Origin: an uncultured Desulfovibrio sp.
GTDB lineage: Bacteria; Desulfobacterota; Desulfovibrionia; Desulfovibrionales; Desulfovibrionaceae
DNA length: 64,000 bases
Direction: 5' to 3'
Assembly: GCF_910584445.1 (NCBI RefSeq)
Contig: NZ_CAJUBO010000006.1
Location: forward strand, 1-64,000
Positions 58,941-64,000 of the stretch are shown here, piece by piece. Positions within the stretch are counted from its first letter, which is position 1. Each line of letters begins with the position of its first letter. A program made the position numbers and the translations under genes. The notes under the pieces were generated by a model, which did not search any database, was not told the origin of the DNA, and was given only the letters and a program-made list of their open reading frames with translations.

Positions 58941-59521
58941 TGCGCCTGCTCATCGCTTCCGACCTGCACGGCTCCCTCGACAGCCTGCATTTTCTTGAAG
59001 GCCGCCTCCGGGAACTTGAGCCGGACATGCTCGTCCTGCTTGGCGACCTGGTCTATCACGGACCGCGCAATCCCCTGCCCGCAGGCTACGACACCCCCGG
59101 CCTGCTCAGGGACATGCCCGGCATCGCCGCCATGCGTCCCCCGGTGGTGGCCGTGCGCGGCAACTGCGACGCCGAGGTCGACGTGACCCACCTGCCCTTT
59201 CCCATGCCGGAAAGCGCATGGCTCAACGTGGACGGCCTGCGGATCTTTGCCAGTCACGGGCACCACCTGCCGGAGTTCCCCCCCATCCCGGGCCTGGGCG
59301 CCGGCACGGTCGTCCTGCGCGGGCACACCCATGTGCCGCGTGGCGAAAGCCTGGACGGTCTGCATTTCTGGAATCCCGGCTCGCTCTCCCTGCCCAAGCA
59401 GGGCTTTCCCCGCAGCTACGGACTCTGCGAAAACGGCGTCTTCCGCGTCCTCGACCTGGCGGGGCGGGAGATCCTGCGGCATGAGCCGGCCGCCGCGTCG
59501 GCCCCTCACGCGGTTCGCTGA
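58940..59521 (+). CDS. yfcE: YfcE-type metallophosphodiesterase
   Basis: A 193-residue phosphoesterase. Metal ligands are ASDLHGS (7-13), LGDLVYHGPRN, RGNCDAEVD, SHGHH and RGHTHVPR, in the order of the YfcE/MJ0936 group. FWNPGSLSLPKQGFPRSYGL is also typical. It starts within the stop of the Trm112-like gene and precedes maf by 16 bases, forming a small operon. Natural substrate unknown. Confidence 0.92.
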   Translation: MRLLIASDLHGSLDSLHFLEGRLRELEPDMLVLLGDLVYHGPRNPLPAGYDTPGLLRDMPGIAAMRPPVVAVRGNCDAEVDVTHLPFPMPESAWLNVDGLRIFASHGHHLPEFPPIPGLGAGTVVLRGHTHVPRGESLDGLHFWNPGSLSLPKQGFPRSYGLCENGVFRVLDLAGREILRHEPAAASAPHAVR

Positions 59522-59537
59522 CTCTCCGCGGGCAGGC

Positions 59538-60218
59538 ATGGACCGGCAGACGATCCCAACGGCGGCGCCTCCGCTTTTTACGCCCGCCCCCGGCGTGCGC
59601 GTGGTGCTTGCTTCGGCATCGCCCCGAAGGCGGGAATTGCTGGCCGGCTGGGGCCTGCCGTTCACCGTCCTGACGGCTCCCGCGGACGAGGAACCTCGGC
59701 CCCAGGCAGGAGAACCCGCGCACGCCTACGCCGCGCGCGCCGCACGCAACAAGGCGGCAAGCGTCCACGCCCTTCTGGATGCCGATGCCGCCCAGGCAAG
59801 CCTGGTCATCGCGGCGGATACCGTCGTCTGCCTCGGCAGCCGCATCCTCGGCAAACCCCGTGATGCCGCCGAGGCCCTCCACATGCTGGAGCAGCTTTCC
59901 GGCCACACGCATACGGTCGTCAGCGCCGTGGCGCTCCGCATGCCCGGCACCTGGGCCGGACCCGCCGAGGAATGCCTGACGGACACGGCTTCCGTAACGT
60001 TCGCGGCATGGCCGCGCGAAGTGCTGGCGGCCTATGCGCGCACCGGCGAGCCTGACGACAAGGCGGGCGCCTATGCCATCCAGGGGCGGGGGGCCTTTCT
60101 TGCCGAACGGCTGGAAGGCGCCTGGAGCACGGTGGTGGGCCTGCCCCTGGCGCCGCTGGCCGCCCTGCTTCTGCGGCGGGGTCTCCTCCTGCCCGCGGCC
60201 AGAGCGGTTCGGTACTGA
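59538..60218 (+). CDS. maf: Maf-like nucleoside triphosphate pyrophosphatase
   Basis: A 226-residue house-cleaning enzyme that hydrolyses non-canonical or pyrimidine NTPs. VVLASASPRRRELLAGWGL is the N-terminal signature, IAADTVVCLGSRILGKPRDAAEA the second motif and DKAGAYAIQGRGAFLAERLEGAWSTVVGLPL the third. The N-terminal ~20 residues are longer than usual. Third gene of the trm112-yfcE-maf group. Confidence 0.93.
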   Translation: MDRQTIPTAAPPLFTPAPGVRVVLASASPRRRELLAGWGLPFTVLTAPADEEPRPQAGEPAHAYAARAARNKAASVHALLDADAAQASLVIAADTVVCLGSRILGKPRDAAEALHMLEQLSGHTHTVVSAVALRMPGTWAGPAEECLTDTASVTFAAWPREVLAAYARTGEPDDKAGAYAIQGRGAFLAERLEGAWSTVVGLPLAPLAALLLRRGLLLPAARAVRY

Positions 60219-60290
60219 AAGGATCCACACCGCTCTCCTCCTGTTTTTCCCCGTCTGCCACATCGGCATTTGGAAAAATCTGCACTAAAT

Positions 60291-60303
60291 GAAAATGATT
60301 TTC
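60291..60303. promoter_or_regulatory. Fur-box-like palindrome before feoA
   Basis: GAAAATGATTTTC is a perfect 6-1-6 palindrome like the core of Fur sites (AATGAnAAT repeats), in an AT-rich island 88 bases before feoA. TTGACA lies 9 bases downstream of it, so Fur binding would cover a promoter. Confidence 0.65.
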
Positions 60304-60390
60304 TTTTTTCTTGACACCCGTCCCGCTTTGCGGCAAGCCTTTAACGCGCCCCGGATCTTTCCCGAAACGGCGCGCAACAAAGGAGCGGAC

Positions 60391-60636
60391 ATGAGCGAGC
60401 TTATCAGCCTGCGGCAGATGAAAATAGGCCAGCACGGCAAGATCGCCCGGGTGGAGGCATGCGGCGAGGTCAATCAGCGCATCCGCGACATGGGGCTTAT
60501 CCCCGGCGCGAAAGTGTCCGTCGTGGGGCGCGCGCCCCTCAAGGACCCCGTGGCCCTGCGGCTTTCCGGCGTGACCATCTCCCTGCGCAACCGGGAGGCG
60601 GATCACATCACGGTGGAAATAGCGGACCACGCCTGA
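60391..60636 (+). CDS. feoA: FeoA-family ferrous iron transport protein
   Basis: An 81-residue SH3-like protein: SLRQMKIGQHGKIARVEACG, QRIRDMGLIPGAKVSVVG and PVALRLSGVTISLRNREAD are classic FeoA. FeoA works with the GTPase permease FeoB, but feoB does not follow; the next gene is convergent. AAGGAG precedes the ATG and a Fur-box-like site lies upstream. Confidence 0.92.
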   Translation: MSELISLRQMKIGQHGKIARVEACGEVNQRIRDMGLIPGAKVSVVGRAPLKDPVALRLSGVTISLRNREADHITVEIADHA

Positions 60637-60811
60637 AAGGGCGCGGGGCGGAGATCCGCGCCATTTTCTCCCGCGGGCGACGCTCCCGTGCCGTTTTTTG
60701 CCGTCATGAAACGCGCCCGTTGCGGCAGTCCGCCATGCAAGGCCCGGGGCACCGCCGTTGCGGCGCCCTTCCCCCGAAGACCGCGGGACATCCGGCAACG
60801 ACGCCGCCCTT

Positions 60812-62035
60812 TCAGCACTCCGGCGGCTTCTTCCCCACGCTCTGCCGCCAGACAACAGGGTCCGTGGCGCCTTCGGTACTGATAAGCAGGATCCGCGCCT
60901 CAGGACCCAGGCCGAGCGCCGCTCCGCCTGCGGAGCCGTCGTTTTCCCTCAGCCATTCCAAAAGGCCCGCCCCCACCGCGCCGGACTCTCCGGAAATCAC
61001 GGCCGGGTCGCTGCCCGCCGGCAGCGCGAGCAGCCGCATGCCCCGCCGTGCCGTGTCGTCAGGGCAGACACAGGCGGCCGCAAGTCCATCGCGAAGGACG
61101 GGCCAGGCGAGGCTGCTCACCTCGCCACAGGAAAGCCCGGCCATGAGCGTCGCCAGCCGGCCCGGGACCCGGCGCGGCGCCCCGGCCGCCAGCGACCGGC
61201 AAACGCAATCCGCCGCCCGGGGTTCCATGCTCACGAAACGCGGAATCGGCACGCCGCGTTCCCGCAGCGCCTGGCGGAAACAGCCGATCATGGCAGCCGC
61301 GAACGAGCCGACGCCCGCCTGCAAAAAGACATGGGTCGGCCACAGGGGCGCGCCGCCGTTTTCCGGCGCCTCCATCTGTTCCAGGACTTCCAGCGCCAGG
61401 GTGCCATACCCTTCCATGATCCAGGCCGGAATTTCCTCATAGCCTTCCCAGGCCGTGTCCTGCACCAGAATAGCGCCGCTTCCCCGGGCATGGGCCGCCG
61501 CATGGCGCACCGCATCGTCATAGGGAAGATCCGTGACCACGCATTGGGCGCCCTGCGCGCGGATGGACTCCACCCGGCTCCCGGCCGCACCTTCCGGCAT
61601 GAAAATCTGCGCCGTGTGCCCCAGCAGGCGCGCCGCCCAGGCAAGGCCGCGCCCGTGGTTGCCATCCGTGGCCGTGACAAAGGTCAGTTTTCCTGGCAGG
61701 TTCCGCGCGGCAGCCGTCAGCAGGTTCTCCAGAGAAAGCTCCCGCAGCGGGATGCCCAACCGCCGCGCCAGCACGCGGGCCACGGCCCACACGGACCCCA
61801 GGCCCTTGAACGCGCCAAGGCCGAAACGCGGGGATTCATCCTTGACGAGCACGCTCCCCACGCCAAGCCGCCGCGCCAGTTCCGGGAGCATTCGCAACGG
61901 CGTGGGCGCATATGCCGGCAGCGTGACATGGAAGCGACGCGCCAGACGGGCGGCGGCAAGGACATCCCCCGCCGGGACATCCGGCCGCCGGAAGTGATTG
62001 ATGAAGACCTCCACCGGGCGTGGCGCATCCCGCAT
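60812..62035 (-). CDS. dpaL: Diaminopropionate ammonia-lyase
   Basis: A 407-residue PLP enzyme breaking 2,3-diaminopropionate into pyruvate and two ammonia. VKDESPRFGLGAFKGLGSVWAV carries the PLP lysine; TATDGNHGRGLAWAARLLG, DTAWEGYEEIPAWIMEGYGTL, LQAGVGSFAAAMIG, MAGLSCGE, ISGESGAVGAG and LISTEGATDP match YgeX of E. coli closely. ATG 62035 has GGGGGAG upstream. Stands alone, convergent with feoA. Confidence 0.92.
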   Translation of the reverse strand: MRDAPRPVEVFINHFRRPDVPAGDVLAAARLARRFHVTLPAYAPTPLRMLPELARRLGVGSVLVKDESPRFGLGAFKGLGSVWAVARVLARRLGIPLRELSLENLLTAAARNLPGKLTFVTATDGNHGRGLAWAARLLGHTAQIFMPEGAAGSRVESIRAQGAQCVVTDLPYDDAVRHAAAHARGSGAILVQDTAWEGYEEIPAWIMEGYGTLALEVLEQMEAPENGGAPLWPTHVFLQAGVGSFAAAMIGCFRQALRERGVPIPRFVSMEPRAADCVCRSLAAGAPRRVPGRLATLMAGLSCGEVSSLAWPVLRDGLAAACVCPDDTARRGMRLLALPAGSDPAVISGESGAVGAGLLEWLRENDGSAGGAALGLGPEARILLISTEGATDPVVWRQSVGKKPPEC

Positions 62036-62046
62036 CACAGCTCCCC

Positions 62047-62170
62047 CAGAGCATTTTGCCGAGGAAACTCTCTGTGACACCGAGAGTTTCCGTAAAGCTT
62101 TTTTTGAGGGAAAATCTCCATTTTCCCTCACTTCGCTGCCAGCATTTCGCGTCCGGAACGCGGTCTGGAC
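62047..62170 (+). repeat. Dispersed repeat family B, copy 4 (divergent)
   Basis: CAGAGCATTTTGCCGAGGAAA matches the start of the family. Two perfect hairpins follow: GGAAACTCTC/GAGAGTTTCC (62063-62072, 62082-62091) and TGAGGGAAAAT/ATTTTCCCTCA (62105-62115, 62120-62130), then CTTCGCTGCCAGCATTTCGC as in copies 1-3. It fills the gap between the RND gene and dpaL. The second hairpin is extra relative to other copies. Confidence 0.8.
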
Positions 62171-62192
62171 GCTCATTCGGCGAGGGCGCCGG

Positions 62193-64000
62193 TCAGGCTC
62201 TCCGCCCCAGAAGCGCGAGCCGGCGCCCCCGTTCGCGGCCATAGCGCAGCCGCAGCCAGAGCCTGCGCCCCCGGATGCGGGCGCGGTCCAGGCACAGATA
62301 GACCACGGGGGTCGTATAGAGCGTGAGCAACTGGCTCAGCAAAAGGCCACCCACGATGGCGACGCCCAGCGGGCGCCGGATCTCCGCGCCGTCGCCCTGC
62401 CCCAGGGCCAGCGGCACGGCGCCGAGAATGGCCGCGGCGGTGGTCATCATGATGGGCCGGAAGCGCAGGGCGCACGCCTCGCGGATGGCCGTTTCCGGCA
62501 GCAGGTTGCGCGTCCGCTGCGCCTCAAGCGCGAAGTCGATCATCATGATGGCATTTTTCTTGACGATGCCCGCCAGCAGCAGCACCCCGATCAGGGCAAT
62601 GACGCTGAACTCCATGCCGCACGCCATGAGCGCCAGCAGCGCGCCGCCCCCCGCCGAGGGCAGGGTGGAGAGGATGGTCAGGGGGTGGACAAGGCTCTCG
62701 TACAGCATGCCGAGCACGATATAGAGCGCGGCCAGCGCCGCGAGGATCATGATCACCTGGCCGCGCATGGTGTCGCTGTACATCCTGGCCGTGCCCTGAA
62801 AACTGCCCACGATGCCGGAGGGCATGCCGATGCGTACGCGCGTTTCGGCAATGGCGGCCTGCGCCTGCGAAAGCGAGGCCCCCGGCGCCAGATTGAAGGA
62901 TATCGTCACCGCCGCGAACTGCCCCTGATGCGCCACGGAAAGCGGCGCGAAGCCCGGACCCACGCTCGCCACGGCAAGGAGCGGCACAAGGCCCTCCCGG
63001 CCGGGCAGGCGCACCTTTTCCAACGCTTCGGCGCCCTGGAGCCAGTCCGGCCCGTATTCCAGCACCACGCGGTACTGGTTCTTGTCCCGATAAATGGTGG
63101 AGACCTGCCGCTGACCAAAGGCGTTGTTGAGCGCCGCGTCCACATCGCGCATGGTCAGCCCCGCGCGCGCGAGCGCGTCCCGGTTGACGTTGAGCATGGT
63201 CTGGAGGCCCCGCTCCTCGATGTCGCTGTCCACATCCTTGAAAAGCGGCTCGGCGGCCATCGCCTGCTGCAGGCTGCGGCCCCAGCGGCGCAGTTCCTCA
63301 AGATCGTCCGCCTGGAGCGTATATTGGTATTGCGAGCGGGAGCTGCGGCCGCCCATCATGATGTCCTGCGCCGGCCGCAGGAAAATCCGCAGGCCAGGCT
63401 CGCCGGAAAGGCGCCCGCGCAGGCGCCCGATGACGGCCTCGGCGCCGACCTTGCGTTCCTTCAGGGGCTTGAGGGCGATGAAGACGCCGCCGCCCGCCCG
63501 CGCGCCGGAAATATGCGCCGAAACCTGCTCCACGGCCGGGTCCGCGCGGATGACATCGACGAGTTTTGCCAGCTTGCCCTGAATGGACTGGAACGACGCG
63601 CTCTGGTCCGCCCGGATGCCCCCCATGATGACGCCCGTGTCCTGCTGCGGGAAAAAGCCCTTGGGAATGATCACATAGAGCCAGATATTGCCCGCGATGA
63701 CAAGAAACAGGCACAGGAGCGTCAGGCGCGGATGGCGCAGGATCACATCCAGGCTCGCCGCATAGGCGCCCTGAAGCCGCGCGAGTCCGGCGCCCCACCA
63801 AAGCCCCAGGCGCGTGGACCAGCGCGCGAACGGCCCGAACCGCCCCGAGCGCAGGGCCAGAAGTCGCTCCTTGCGCTGTTTCGCCTGCTCGGCAAAGGGG
63901 CGCAGCAACCGGGCGCACATCATGGGCGTGGTCGTGAGCGAAACGAGCATGGACACGAGCACGGCCGCGGTCAGCACCACGGCGAACTCCCGGAACAGGC
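62193..64000 (-). CDS. RND-type multidrug efflux permease (partial, 5' end outside the window)
   Basis: The C-terminal ~600 residues of an AcrB/MdtB-type HAE1 pump. Visible parts: LFREFAVVLTAAVLVSML and TTPMMCARLL at the edge, the second porter domain (IIPKGFFPQQDTGVIMGGIR), GLTMRDVDAALNNAFGQRQV, and the last membrane helices (LIGVLLLAGIVKKNAIMMIDFAL, RFRPIMMTTAAAILGAVPLAL). MIDFA and KKNAI are family hallmarks. The frame is open to the window end, so codon 1 lies beyond 64000. Confidence 0.93.
   Translation of the reverse strand, partial: LFREFAVVLTAAVLVSMLVSLTTTPMMCARLLRPFAEQAKQRKERLLALRSGRFGPFARWSTRLGLWWGAGLARLQGAYAASLDVILRHPRLTLLCLFLVIAGNIWLYVIIPKGFFPQQDTGVIMGGIRADQSASFQSIQGKLAKLVDVIRADPAVEQVSAHISGARAGGGVFIALKPLKERKVGAEAVIGRLRGRLSGEPGLRIFLRPAQDIMMGGRSSRSQYQYTLQADDLEELRRWGRSLQQAMAAEPLFKDVDSDIEERGLQTMLNVNRDALARAGLTMRDVDAALNNAFGQRQVSTIYRDKNQYRVVLEYGPDWLQGAEALEKVRLPGREGLVPLLAVASVGPGFAPLSVAHQGQFAAVTISFNLAPGASLSQAQAAIAETRVRIGMPSGIVGSFQGTARMYSDTMRGQVIMILAALAALYIVLGMLYESLVHPLTILSTLPSAGGGALLALMACGMEFSVIALIGVLLLAGIVKKNAIMMIDFALEAQRTRNLLPETAIREACALRFRPIMMTTAAAILGAVPLALGQGDGAEIRRPLGVAIVGGLLLSQLLTLYTTPVVYLCLDRARIRGRRLWLRLRYGRERGRRLALLGRRA

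Overview
The window is GC-rich, gene-dense DNA from a Gram-negative bacterium with a LolCD/BamA/Skp/MltA/CpoB outer-membrane toolkit. The gene content (manganese-type inorganic pyrophosphatase, acetyl-CoA synthetase, TauE/SafE permease, an RluA-CoaE fusion, an SH3b-NlpC/P60 lipoprotein) best fits a sulfate reducer of the Desulfovibrionaceae. This assignment is inferred from recognised families, not from a database search.

Layout. 0-2.6 kb: end of a polysaccharide locus (polyprenyl sugar transferase, GT4) on the minus strand. 2.7-7.4 kb: panD, a small hypothetical, a YjgR-type ATPase, mltA, a divergent YbgC-like thioesterase and a small membrane protein. 7.6-15.7 kb: hslU, a membrane metallophosphoesterase, a double-domain M16 peptidase, miaB and a zinc-ribbon protein. 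15.7-20.4 kb: a flagellin locus with a sigma-54 promoter, a (TA)5(CA)16 microsatellite in the leader, a mosaic flagellin gene with an AT-rich centre, and two glycosyltransferases that probably decorate flagellin. 20.4-26.2 kb: membrane protein, cpoB, dprA, xerC, ppaC. 26.3-32.8 kb: a very large GT2 protein, greA, an MprF-type flippase-like protein, pyrR and a cysteine-cluster protein.

33.0-45.3 kb is an envelope-assembly block. NlpC/P60 lipoprotein, RluA-CoaE fusion, lolC, lolD and bamA are tightly packed, with overlaps of 4 and 20 bp and a gap of only 2 bp between lolC and lolD. Amidase, skp and fabZ follow. lpxD and lpxA, which often flank fabZ in this cluster, are absent; the skp-fabZ gap holds an array of palindromes. 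45.6-54.9 kb: isochorismatase-like hydrolase, acs, HU, murI, tauE, infA, pgpA, tRNA-Leu(UAA), a lipoprotein and a zinc-ribbon/YIP1 protein. 55.1-56.5 kb: a yybP-ykoY (Mn2+) riboswitch with an overlapping terminator in front of a CaCA-type cation exchanger. 56.5-64 kb: two tandem DUF3298-like paralogues, trm112-like, yfcE, maf, feoA with a Fur-box-like site, diaminopropionate ammonia-lyase and the 3' part of an RND efflux pump gene.

The most unusual feature is two families of dispersed, palindrome-rich, non-coding repeats. Family A has copies at 1, 31.55 and 44.76 kb; family B has copies at 10.2, 40.8, 46.1 and 62.05 kb. Several copies begin exactly at the TAG stop codon of a gene, form terminator-like hairpins, or have become the 3' end of a coding sequence. 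One family-B copy carries a further ~124-bp palindromic element. No transposase, prophage or CRISPR array is visible.
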